Source: Phycisphaerae bacterium (GTDB taxonomy: Bacteria; Planctomycetota; Phycisphaerae; UBA1845; Fen-1342). From it: a stretch of DNA of 64,000 bases. A model generated the notes under the pieces. That model made no database searches, had not been told where the DNA came from, and was given only the letters and a program-made list of their open reading frames with translations. The stretch covers positions 124,001 through 188,000 of the forward strand of contig JAUIEC010000002.1 of NCBI GenBank assembly GCA_030428945.1, read 5' to 3'. Below, in pieces: positions 41,476 through 49,953 of the stretch; position 1 is the stretch's first letter, and each line of letters begins with the position of its first letter. Both the position numbers and the translations under genes were made by a program.

Positions 41476-44103
41476 TCAGCGATCCGGCCCGCGCTCGGCC
41501 AACGCGTCCAGGCAGCACAGCAGGGCCCGTTCGGTCCGGGCCCGTTCGTGTGCATTGGCGGCCGCATCGCCGGCGTGCAGCGCGTGGGCCCGCTGCAGCA
41601 ACGGAGCGGCTTCGGCGTGACGCTCCTGTCGAAGCAGCAGCTCCGCCAGGTCCGTCAGTGTCTGCGCAACGAACGGATGCCCGGCCGGCAGCGTCCGCTC
41701 CCGCGTCGCCAGGGCGTCCCGCAGCCACATCTCCGCCGTCTGAAGGTCCGCCCGCCGGCTGGCTACCAGGCTCAAGCCCGCGAGCGCGTCCGCCAGCCCC
41801 GGCTGGTATCCTTCCGCCTGTTCGTAGCCCGTCAGCGCCCGGCGATACCATTCCTCGGCCGCGTCGATCCGGTTGGTCTCCAGGGCGATTCGCCCCAGGT
41901 TCTGCTCAAAGATCGCATTCCCCGGGTGTTCGGCACCGTACAGTCGGCGGGCTGTGGCCAGCGCCTCGGACAGCAGCCGCTCGGCCCCGACCAGGTCACC
42001 CTGTCGACCGACGCACATCGCCAGATCGTTCAGCGCAACGACCAGTTCCGGATGCGTGCCCGGACAGTTCCGGTAGATTGCGACGGCTTCACGCAACAGC
42101 GGTTCCGCCTCGTCGGCCGCGCCGCGCTCGTGCAGCAGGCCGCCCAGTCCCAGGGCCGTCCTCGCCAGTTCCGGATGCTGCGGGTCCAGCAGACGCTCGC
42201 GCGTCGCCAGCGCCTGCCGGTAGTTCGTCTCGGCAGCCGCGTGATCCCCGCGCATCCGCAGGATCGCCGCCAGTGTGTCACGCGCCTCGGCCGTTCGTGG
42301 GGTCGGGGCTTTCGCGTGGCGGACATAGATCGCCAGCGACGCTTCGGCCGCCTCCTGGGCTTCCGCCAGTCGTCCGGCCCGGGCAAGGCCGACCGCCAGG
42401 TTGTTGAAGCCGCGCCCGAGCCGCAGCGCGTCGTCCGGCAGGTGCGTCTCGAACAGCCCGAGCGCCTCCCGCATCAGCGGCAGGGCGGCGTCGAGGTTGC
42501 CGCACTGGATTTCGATGCCACCAAGGCTCGCCAGGGCGGTGGCGAGTCGAGCCGGGGCGGCCGTGTTGCCGCGATGAATCGCGACCGCGCGACCCGCCAG
42601 TTCCCGTGCTTCCCCGAACCGGCCCAGTTGTGCCAGTGCCGCGGCCAGGTTGTTGCACGTGCCGGCGACTTCATCGTGCTGACTCCCGAGCGCCTCGTGT
42701 CGGGTCGCCAGCGCCGCCCGCAGGTGCGCCTCGGCCACGTCCGCGTGCCCCAGTCGCAGATAGGTGGCCCCGAGCGTGTCGCGCACCGTTGCCTGCACAA
42801 GCGGCTCGGCGGCGAGCCCGTCGATGTCCGCGGCGGCCTGATCAAGCAGGGCCCGCACGGTCAGGTCGGGCTGCGGGTTTGCATCCGGACTGACCGAAAC
42901 CAGCAGGTCCTGCAGGAACCCGACGGTGGCCTCGGCTCGGGCGGTGGCGACGACCGCCTCGTCCCGCGAGGCGACCGCCGCGCGGGCGAAGCGGACGACC
43001 AGCCCGAACGCCACGACTGCGACGATCAGCGTCATGGCGACCGCGAGTGTCGCCAGTGTGTGCCGCTGCGCGAACCGCTCGGCCTGGTAGAGCAGCGTTG
43101 CCCGACGAGCGTTGATCGGCAGGTGCTCGGCATGTCGTCGCAGGTCCTCGGCCAGTTCGCCCGCGGTTCGGTAACGGTCCGTCAGCGCCGGCGCCGTCGC
43201 CCGGTCGATGATCGTGGCGACATCCCGATCCAACCGCCCGGCGCCCGCCGAAGACCTTCCGGTCAGCAGTTCGCGCAGCACGACCCCGAGACTGTAGACG
43301 TCGGTTGCGGTCGTCAGCGCGTCGCCGCGGAGTTGCTCGGGGCTGGCGTAGCGGGCCGTCGCGTAGGTGGCCGCGGCTGCCGACCCGGCGGCACCCTCGG
43401 CCTGTTCAGCGCACAGCCGGGCGACGCCGAAGTCCAGCACCTGCGGCGTTCCGTCGTCCGTCACCAGCAGGTTGTCGGGCTTCAGGTCGCAGTGGATCAC
43501 AAGTCGCTGATGGGCAAAGTCGACGGTCTCGCAGACCTGTCTGAACAGGTCCAGCCGGGCGCGTGTCGACAGCCCGGCCGCGTCGCAGTGGGCCAGAAGC
43601 GGCTGGCCGGCGAGATAGTCCATTACGAAGTAGGGCGGCCCCCAGTCGCTCAGTCCGGCGTCAAGCAGCCGGGGAATGCAGGGATGCGTCAGGTTCGCCA
43701 GCAGTTGCCGTTCCCGCTCGAAGTGGCGCAACAGCCGGGCCGACCGGATGTCGCTCCGCAGGATCTTGATGGCCACCCGCTGCTGGTACTGGCCGTCGGC
43801 CCGTTCCGCCAGGTAGACCGTTCCGGTGCCGCCGCGCCCGACAAGCCGCACCAGGCGATAGGTGCCGACGGTTCTCCCGCAGGCGTCCTCGTCGTCGAGA
43901 CTTCGCACCAGTTCGTGCGCGTTGGCGGCTACCGGGGACCGCAGCGGCCGGGCATCGTCGAAGGCGATCAGTTGCATGACGGCGGTGCGCAGTTGCGGGT
44001 CCTCGGCGCAGGCCGAGTCGAGAAAGGCCGAGCGCTCCGCGTCGTCGACATCCAGCGTTGCCGAGGCAATCTGTTTCAGTCGCGCCCAGTTGGCCGGTGT
44101 CAT
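41476..44103 (-). CDS. Ser/Thr protein kinase with transmembrane segment and TPR repeats
   Basis: An 875-residue second kinase of the same type as the one ending at 32244. The kinase domain (about residues 80-330) has LVGRGGTGTVYLAER, VAIKILR, the catalytic loop VIHCDLKPDNLLV and DFGVARLC, with catalytic Asp and Asn retained but the usual Arg of HRD replaced by Cys. Such a non-RD kinase often does not need activation-loop phosphorylation (family knowledge). A helix, LATLAVAMTLIVAVVAFGLV, lies near 365. About 450 residues of TPR repeats follow (LGHADVAEAHLRAALATRHE and similar). Its ATG overlaps the sigma gene stop as ATGA, so the pair is translationally coupled. Target unknown. Confidence 0.9.
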   Translation of the reverse strand: MTPANWARLKQIASATLDVDDAERSAFLDSACAEDPQLRTAVMQLIAFDDARPLRSPVAANAHELVRSLDDEDACGRTVGTYRLVRLVGRGGTGTVYLAERADGQYQQRVAIKILRSDIRSARLLRHFERERQLLANLTHPCIPRLLDAGLSDWGPPYFVMDYLAGQPLLAHCDAAGLSTRARLDLFRQVCETVDFAHQRLVIHCDLKPDNLLVTDDGTPQVLDFGVARLCAEQAEGAAGSAAAATYATARYASPEQLRGDALTTATDVYSLGVVLRELLTGRSSAGAGRLDRDVATIIDRATAPALTDRYRTAGELAEDLRRHAEHLPINARRATLLYQAERFAQRHTLATLAVAMTLIVAVVAFGLVVRFARAAVASRDEAVVATARAEATVGFLQDLLVSVSPDANPQPDLTVRALLDQAAADIDGLAAEPLVQATVRDTLGATYLRLGHADVAEAHLRAALATRHEALGSQHDEVAGTCNNLAAALAQLGRFGEARELAGRAVAIHRGNTAAPARLATALASLGGIEIQCGNLDAALPLMREALGLFETHLPDDALRLGRGFNNLAVGLARAGRLAEAQEAAEASLAIYVRHAKAPTPRTAEARDTLAAILRMRGDHAAAETNYRQALATRERLLDPQHPELARTALGLGGLLHERGAADEAEPLLREAVAIYRNCPGTHPELVVALNDLAMCVGRQGDLVGAERLLSEALATARRLYGAEHPGNAIFEQNLGRIALETNRIDAAEEWYRRALTGYEQAEGYQPGLADALAGLSLVASRRADLQTAEMWLRDALATRERTLPAGHPFVAQTLTDLAELLLRQERHAEAAPLLQRAHALHAGDAAANAHERARTERALLCCLDALAERGPDR

Positions 44104-44636
44104 GTCCGCACCTCGCCGGCAATCTCACGCAACAGCCAGAGCCGGGCGATGCGCCACTCACGCTGGACGGTCCGCTTCGAGATTCCGAGCAGCGCGCCGA
44201 CTTCACCCTCGGACAGGCCGCCGAAGTAACGCAGTTCCACCAGTTGGCTGAGGTCCGGATCAACTTCCTGAAGACCGGTCAGTGCTTCGTGGACGGCCAG
44301 CAACTCGTCCGGGTCGGCCCCCTCGACGCACAGGGACTCGTGCAGCGGGACGCGAACCGCCTCGCCGCCACGCTTCTGCGTGCGGCGGGCCCGGGCGTAG
44401 TCGACGAGGACTTCGCGCATCGCGCGCGTGGCCAGGCACAACACCTCGTGCAGGCTCGAACCGCAGTAGCCGCCCTCGGTCAGGCGGACGAATGACTCGT
44501 GCACGAGGGCGGTGGCGCTCAACGTATGGTTGCGCCGTTCGCCGCGCAGCAACTGTTCCGCCTGCCTTCGCAGGCGCTGATACACCACGCCTTCCGAGGC
44601 GCCCGGGGCGGTCGCCACAAACTGCTCCTGGCTCAC
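44100..44636 (-). CDS. ECF-type RNA polymerase sigma factor (planctomycete family)
   Basis: A 178-residue sigma factor, paralogue of the one at 35736. Region 2 shows TLSATALVHESFVRL and LATRAMREVLVDYARARR; region 4 shows LVELRYFGGLSEGEVGALLG and then KRTVQREWRIARLWLL. The start is best placed at the GTG at 44636, which has GGAGG seven bases upstream; the ATG at 44654 actually overlaps that ribosome site. Upstream on this strand is a short AT-rich segment with a T-run around 44671-44680, but no promoter can be assigned with confidence. The kinase gene overlaps by 4 bases. The divergent PEP-CTERM gene at 44805 is a possible target of this factor (inference). Confidence 0.9.
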   Translation of the reverse strand: MSQEQFVATAPGASEGVVYQRLRRQAEQLLRGERRNHTLSATALVHESFVRLTEGGYCGSSLHEVLCLATRAMREVLVDYARARRTQKRGGEAVRVPLHESLCVEGADPDELLAVHEALTGLQEVDPDLSQLVELRYFGGLSEGEVGALLGISKRTVQREWRIARLWLLREIAGEVRT

Positions 44637-44804
44637 GCTGTCCCCTCCGATCATCGTCAGGCGGAATTACCGAGAAAAATCTGTCGCCACCGAGCCCGAT
44701 TACTCGCTTGTGAAATGGGACGCCCGAAGCGCGAATTCAAAGGTACCGCTCCGGCCGTCGTCACGCAACGAAAAACGATGCTGCACACGTCAGGAGGAGG
44801 CGAG

Positions 44805-45602
44805 ATGCGCAGTCTGGGATGGTTGTGCGCGCTGGGGCTGCTGGCCGGAAGCGCGCCGGCCGACGTCATTTACGATGCCGGCGGGTTCGAGACGTTTGCC
44901 GATGGGGATCTCGACGGCCAGGACGGCTGGTATGCCGGGTGGTTCGCCCCCGACCCCTTCGTCGGCACCAACCCCTTCATCCAGGATTTCGGCCCCGCGC
45001 TCGGCGGACGCAGCGTCGTCATCGAGGGCGGCGTCGGCGCGTCGTTCTTCGGCCGCGAGTTCGCCACGACCCACCCCGAACCCGGCTTCTCCACCCTGCA
45101 GATCGAATTCGACATCTGGCGGTTCCCGACCGAAACACCGCCAAGCAACCTGCAGTGGTTCGGCTTCAGCGATCCCAACTCGGGCTTTGGCGGACAGGTC
45201 CACTCCGAATCGCCCATCCCGGGTGCGCCCGCCGAGGCCTGGACCTACCCCTTCGGCCCCGGCCCCGACGACGACTACCCGCGCGCCCCGACCATCTTCG
45301 GCCGCTGGACCAACGTCACTCTTCGCTGGGATGCCGGCAGCGGTCAGGCCAGGGCCTGGTACGACGGTGCCTACCTCGGCAGCGTCCCGATCAACGGGGT
45401 CACGCTGGAAAGCTGGGACTTCTCGCTGAGCGGTGAGACCGCGCACGCCTGTATCGACAACTTCGTCGTCAGCCAGTTTGTCCCCGAGCCCGGCGGACTG
45501 CTCCTCCTGGCCGCCACCGGTGGCCTGCTCCTGCGATCCTCCCGGGCCGGCACCCGCCGGTCGAGCTCATCCAATCCAAACCGGAGTCAAACAGATGCGT
45601 AA
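44805..45602 (+). CDS. PEP-CTERM protein with a lectin-like beta domain
   Basis: A 265-residue exported protein. ATG 44805 is fixed by AGGAGGAGG; the frame upstream to 44499 is antisense to the sigma gene. After the signal peptide (LCALGLLAGSAPADV) the domain shows GFETFADGDLDGQDGWYAGW and ITLRWD-like strands (NVTLRWDAGSGQARAWYDG), as in concanavalin-like lectin folds. The C-terminal sorting tail is VPEPGGLLLLAATGGLLL followed by an Arg-rich end. This PEP-CTERM signal is recognised by an exosortase, which is not encoded in the window. It overlaps the next gene by 8 bases. Confidence 0.8.
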   Translation: MRSLGWLCALGLLAGSAPADVIYDAGGFETFADGDLDGQDGWYAGWFAPDPFVGTNPFIQDFGPALGGRSVVIEGGVGASFFGREFATTHPEPGFSTLQIEFDIWRFPTETPPSNLQWFGFSDPNSGFGGQVHSESPIPGAPAEAWTYPFGPGPDDDYPRAPTIFGRWTNVTLRWDAGSGQARAWYDGAYLGSVPINGVTLESWDFSLSGETAHACIDNFVVSQFVPEPGGLLLLAATGGLLLRSSRAGTRRSSSSNPNRSQTDA

Positions 45603-46566
45603 CGTTCAGCGCAGCAACCCGTCGGTTCGCGGATCACGTCTCGCGGCGGCGGTCGCCCTGGCATGCATGACGGCCGGTGCTGCTTCGGCCGGAACGATCG
45701 TCGGCTGGGGCAACGACAGCTACGGCCAGTCGACACCGCCGACCGGCAGCAACTACACCGCCATCTCGGCGGGACTCGCCCACAGCCTGGCCCTGACGGG
45801 CAACGGCAGCGTGGTCGGCTGGGGTGACAACAGCAACGGCCAGATCAGCGTGCCATCCGGGTCTTACTCCGCCATCGCGGCCGGGTGGCGCTTCAGCGCC
45901 GCGCTGGGCGATGACGGATCGATTGCCGCCTGGGGCGAGAACAACCAGGGGCAGGCGACCGCGCCCGCCGGAAACGACTTCACCGCGATCGCCGCCGGCA
46001 TGGATCACGGGCTGGCGCTGCGGGCGGATGGATCCCTGGTCGGCTGGGGCAGCAACGACTTCGGAGAAGCGACCGCACCGGCGGGCAACGATTTCGTCGC
46101 CGTCTCCGCCGGCTGGAACTACAGCCTCGCCCTGCGGTCCGACGGATCGCTCGTCGGCTGGGGCAACAATCAGTACGGCCAGTCTTCCGTTCCAGGCGGA
46201 ACCGGGTTCGCCGCCATCACCGGCAACTGGTTCCACAGCCTGGCCCTTCGCGACGATGGCTCGGTCGTCGGCTGGGGCGTCGACTCGGACGGGTCGGCCA
46301 CGCCGCCCGCCGGCAACGACTTCCTCTCCGTCGCAACCGGCTGGAACTTCAGCCTGGCCGTCAAGTCGGACGGAACCCTCGCCGGCTGGGGTGAGAACGG
46401 CTCCGGCGAAATCAACTTCCCGGCCGGGAGCGACTACCTCGCGGTCGCGGGTGGCGGCTACCACGCCCTCGGGCTGATCGTGCCGGAACCGACGTCGCTC
46501 GGACTTGTCTCGGTGGCCCTGCTCGGTGGCTGCCTGCGTCGCACCAGATCCAGCCGCACGGCCTGA
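45595..46566 (+). CDS. PEP-CTERM protein with seven RCC1-type repeats
   Basis: A 323-residue exported protein made almost entirely of seven repeats of about 38 residues. Each has the form [V/I/L]xGWGxNxxGQxxxPxGxxFxAIxAGxxHSLALxxDGS, which is the RCC1 propeller unit, so a seven-bladed propeller is expected. The signal peptide ends AGAASA. The tail VPEPTSLGLVSVALLGG followed by basic residues is a PEP-CTERM signal. ATG 45595 with GGAG upstream overlaps the previous gene by 8 bases. Two close paralogues follow at 46619 and 49954. The protein is expected to be displayed on the outer surface; the ligand is unknown. Confidence 0.88.
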   Translation: MRNVQRSNPSVRGSRLAAAVALACMTAGAASAGTIVGWGNDSYGQSTPPTGSNYTAISAGLAHSLALTGNGSVVGWGDNSNGQISVPSGSYSAIAAGWRFSAALGDDGSIAAWGENNQGQATAPAGNDFTAIAAGMDHGLALRADGSLVGWGSNDFGEATAPAGNDFVAVSAGWNYSLALRSDGSLVGWGNNQYGQSSVPGGTGFAAITGNWFHSLALRDDGSVVGWGVDSDGSATPPAGNDFLSVATGWNFSLAVKSDGTLAGWGENGSGEINFPAGSDYLAVAGGGYHALGLIVPEPTSLGLVSVALLGGCLRRTRSSRTA

Positions 46567-46618
46567 TCCGTACGCCGGTCGGACGCATCGAACCAGAAGG
46601 TCACAAGGGGATCGGAAC

Positions 46619-47557
46619 ATGACGAACACCTACGCGGGCCGACATCGTTGTCCGCTGATCCTGCTGCCAGTGCTGGCGGCCGCAAGCCTGGCCCCGGCCG
46701 CCACGATCGTGGGATGGGGACAGAACAACTTCGGCCAGGCCAGCGCGCCGGCCGGCGATGACTACATCGGCATCGCCGCATCCGACTATCACAGCCTCGC
46801 GCTCGAAGCCGACGGCTCGATCATCGGCTGGGGACGCAACAACGCCGGGCAGATCGATGTGCCAGCGGGCGACGGTTTCGTCGAACTCGGGGCCGGTTAC
46901 CAGTACAGCGCCGCGCTGCACGCCGACGGCACGATCGTCGGCTGGGGCTGGAACGGGTACGGCCAGGCAAATGGGCCGGTCGGCGACGACTTCGTGACGA
47001 TGTCGGTCGGCCGCTTCCACGGGCTCGCCCTGCGCGAGGACGGCTCGATCGCCGGCTGGGGCCGCAACGACTACGGCCAGGCCACCGCGCCGGCCGGCAA
47101 CGACTTCGTCGCCGTCGCCGCGGGCGGCGCGCACAGTCTCGCCGTGCGGGCCGATGGCTCGATCGTCACCTGGGGCATCAACAACCTCGGCCAGCTTGAC
47201 GCACCGGTCGGACTCGCCTACGCCGATGTGGCCGCCAACACGCGCTACAGTCTCGGGCTCCTGACCGACGGCTCGCTCGTCGGCTGGGGCGAGAACGATG
47301 TCGGCCAGTCTTCGCCGCCCGGTGGCAGCAACTACGTCGATCTGGCGGCCGGATACGGACACGGCGTCGCGCTGCGCGATGATGGTTCGCTGACGGCCTG
47401 GGGCTGGAACCTCGCCGGTGGCACGCAACCACCGGCCGGCACCGGGTTCGTGCAGATCGGAGCGGGCTACGGACATGGGCTCGCGCTGCAGGTGCCCGAG
47501 CCGGCGACGCTGGCGCTGCTCCTGCTGGGCGTCGGAGCGGCGACCCGCCGCCGCTGA
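46619..47557 (+). CDS. PEP-CTERM protein with seven RCC1-type repeats (paralogue 2)
   Basis: A 312-residue exported protein with signal peptide CPLILLPVLAAASLAPA, seven RCC1-like repeats (first IVGWGQNNFGQASAPAG, last LTAWGWNLAGGTQPPAG) and the sorting tail VPEPATLALLLLGVGAATRRR, a textbook PEP-CTERM end at the stop. Several blades match the preceding gene very closely (for example YGQATAPAGNDFVAVAAG), pointing to gene duplication. The start at 46619 lies 52 bases after the preceding stop; the longer frame to 46505 is inside that gene. Same propeller fold and cell-surface location are inferred. Confidence 0.88.
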   Translation: MTNTYAGRHRCPLILLPVLAAASLAPAATIVGWGQNNFGQASAPAGDDYIGIAASDYHSLALEADGSIIGWGRNNAGQIDVPAGDGFVELGAGYQYSAALHADGTIVGWGWNGYGQANGPVGDDFVTMSVGRFHGLALREDGSIAGWGRNDYGQATAPAGNDFVAVAAGGAHSLAVRADGSIVTWGINNLGQLDAPVGLAYADVAANTRYSLGLLTDGSLVGWGENDVGQSSPPGGSNYVDLAAGYGHGVALRDDGSLTAWGWNLAGGTQPPAGTGFVQIGAGYGHGLALQVPEPATLALLLLGVGAATRRR

Positions 47558-47620
47558 CCGTTCCGACCCAGTCGTTCGACCAAGACCTGACCGGCCTTGC
47601 CTCTCGGGGAGCCCAGACGA

Positions 47621-49909
47621 ATGCACAACCCGCTTTTCGTGATTGTGATCGGCCTCGCAACGCTGGCCGCGCAGGCCTCGGCCACCGAGCGCATCAGCGT
47701 GACCGCAACCGGCCAGCAGGCCAACGACTGGAGTCTGAACGCCAGTCTGACCGGCGACGGTCGCTACGTCGTCTTCCGCAGCCAGGCGACCAACCTGACA
47801 GCCGACACCGTCTTCAGCCAGGCCAACGTCTTCCGGCGTGATCGCGTGACCGATGCGGTGATTCGCGTCAGCATCGGACCGACCGGCGGCGAGACGAACG
47901 GCTGGAGCGACTTCCCGGTCGCCTCGGCCGATGGCAGCGTGATCGCCTTCGACAGCTTCGCCAGCAATTTCGTAACCAACGACGGCAACGGCTTTCGAGA
48001 TGTCTTCGTCCGTGACCTGAACGCCGGGACCTTCGTGCTGGCCAGCGTCGGTACCAACGGCAGCAGTGGCTTCGGCGAGAGTCGCGATCCCGCCATCTCG
48101 CCGGACGGTAACCTGGTCGCCTTCTCGAGCGCCGCACCCACCCTGATCGTCGGCGACAGCAACGGGAAGAAGGACATCTTCGTCCGCGACCTCGCCGCCG
48201 GCACGACCATCGCCCTCAGCCTGACTGCTGGCGGCGTTACCGGAAACGGCGACAGCAGCCGACCGGTCTTCTCACAGGACGGGCGCTTCGTCGCGTTCGT
48301 CAGTCGCGCCAGCAATCTGGTCAGTGGCGACACCAACGGCATTGACGACATCTTCGTCTACGACCTGCTCACCGGGACGCTGGCCTGCGCCAGTTGCACG
48401 GCCGGCGGCCAAAGCGGCGCCGGGGCCGCGGCGCCGTCCATCTCCGGGGACGGCCGCTATGTTGCCTTTCACGACAAGCGTTCCCTGCACGTTTCCGGGG
48501 ACAGCAACGGGACAGAAGATATCTTCGTGCGTGACCTTCAGACCGGCCTGACCATCCGGGCCAGCGTGGGAGACACCGGTCAGCAGGCCAACGGTTCGTC
48601 CACCAATGCGTCGATCTCCGCGGATGGTCGCTACGTGGCGTTCAACAGCGCCGCAAGCAACCTCGTACCCGCTGACACCAACGGCGTCGCGGACATCTTC
48701 GTCCGCGACCTGGTGGCCGGGACGACCACGCTCGTCAGTCGACCGGTGGGCGGCGGCCTGTCCGACGGCGACAGCTTCGTCCCGCGGATCACCGCCGACG
48801 GACAGGAGGTGGTCTACACCAGCACCGCCGGCAACCTGGTCTCCGATGACACCAACGGGTTCTTCGATGTCTTCCTTTCCCCGGCAGCCCCGACGATCAA
48901 CCCCGATCCTGCCACGCTCGCCTGGCCGGTGGATGATCCGATCGTCACGCAGGGGTACGCCGCGTTCGGCCTGGTCGTCGCCGGCGAGTATCACACCGGC
49001 ATTGACCTGGTCAGCAGCACCGCCGACCCGAACAACACACCGGTCTATGCGGCCGGGGACGGCGTCGCCCGCGTGGTCCCGATCGGAAGCTACGCCAACG
49101 AGAATCACAACCTCGGCAACGCGGTCGTCATCCGGCATCCGCTGGCCGGCGGCGTCAGCACGCTCTACGCTCACCTGAAATCGATCACGGTTGCGGATGG
49201 GGCCAGCGTCACGGCAGGGCAGCAGATCGGCATCATGGGCAACACCGGGACCGGCGCCGCGCCGGGCGAAAACATCCACCTGCATTTCGAACTGAAGCCG
49301 CGCGACGCGCTCGGCAACCTCGATGACGATCTCGGGCCCGAGTGGGGCTACACGCCCGCCTCGCCGAACCTGCATGGTTATCGCAATCCGTATCCGTGGC
49401 TGGATTTGCCGATCGAGACGATCGACCCGCTGGTCGTGTCCTCGCCGACGATGCAGGACGTGCGGACCGGACCCGATGCCGACGACTACACCCACATCGT
49501 CGCGACCGTCGACGCCGGCCAGGAGTACGTCGCCTTCGCCTACGCCGACGGGTGGTACGAGATCGACCTGCCCAGCAGCGTCGGACCGGCTTCGGGCTGG
49601 ATCGCCGCCGAAGCAGCCGAGATCGGCACCTGGCGCACCGTCGTCATCCCGAATGAACCCCTCGTCGGCCTCAACCTGCGCGCTCGCCCGCGGGTCGGGG
49701 CGCCCGTTCTCAGCAAACTGTGGCACGGGCAGCGGTTCGTGCCGCTCGGGATGCGGGCGGTCGACCTGGCGGCCTGCGATTGCTGGCACAAGTTCGCGAT
49801 CCCGGTCGGCGCCACCCGGACCGTCGCCTGGGGCTGCGGACTGTTCCTGAACGAAGACGGCGAGACCTGCGGCCCGAAACAGCAGGCCAGCGAGATTCCC
49901 GTTCCGTGA
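47621..49909 (+). CDS. Secreted propeller protein with M23 peptidase and SH3-like domains
   Basis: A 762-residue exported protein. Residues about 25-425 are PD40/WD40-like propeller repeats, each containing DGRYVAF..SxASNLVxxDTNGxxDIFVRDLxTG. Residues about 440-565 form an M23 (LytM) metallopeptidase: GEYHTGIDL supplies the HxxxD zinc ligands near residue 460, and NIHLHFELKP the HxH near 553; TLYAHL is also present. All zinc residues are retained, so it should cleave peptidoglycan cross-links. Two SH3-like segments follow (MQDVRTGPDADD, LNLRARPRVGAP). ATG 47621 is preferred over 47597 because it directly gives the signal peptide. It sits between RCC1 paralogues two and three. Confidence 0.85.
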   Translation: MHNPLFVIVIGLATLAAQASATERISVTATGQQANDWSLNASLTGDGRYVVFRSQATNLTADTVFSQANVFRRDRVTDAVIRVSIGPTGGETNGWSDFPVASADGSVIAFDSFASNFVTNDGNGFRDVFVRDLNAGTFVLASVGTNGSSGFGESRDPAISPDGNLVAFSSAAPTLIVGDSNGKKDIFVRDLAAGTTIALSLTAGGVTGNGDSSRPVFSQDGRFVAFVSRASNLVSGDTNGIDDIFVYDLLTGTLACASCTAGGQSGAGAAAPSISGDGRYVAFHDKRSLHVSGDSNGTEDIFVRDLQTGLTIRASVGDTGQQANGSSTNASISADGRYVAFNSAASNLVPADTNGVADIFVRDLVAGTTTLVSRPVGGGLSDGDSFVPRITADGQEVVYTSTAGNLVSDDTNGFFDVFLSPAAPTINPDPATLAWPVDDPIVTQGYAAFGLVVAGEYHTGIDLVSSTADPNNTPVYAAGDGVARVVPIGSYANENHNLGNAVVIRHPLAGGVSTLYAHLKSITVADGASVTAGQQIGIMGNTGTGAAPGENIHLHFELKPRDALGNLDDDLGPEWGYTPASPNLHGYRNPYPWLDLPIETIDPLVVSSPTMQDVRTGPDADDYTHIVATVDAGQEYVAFAYADGWYEIDLPSSVGPASGWIAAEAAEIGTWRTVVIPNEPLVGLNLRARPRVGAPVLSKLWHGQRFVPLGMRAVDLAACDCWHKFAIPVGATRTVAWGCGLFLNEDGETCGPKQQASEIPVP

Positions 49910-49953
49910 CGGCCGGTCGAACCAGGGACCCGAGACAGGGGAGAAAGACGCTC

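Noticed and set aside
41407-44229. 940-residue plus-strand frame opposite the second kinase
   Set aside because: It is antisense to a kinase with full catalytic motifs and a coupled sigma gene. Its start lies beyond the frameshifted dockerin, and it has no recognisable domain.
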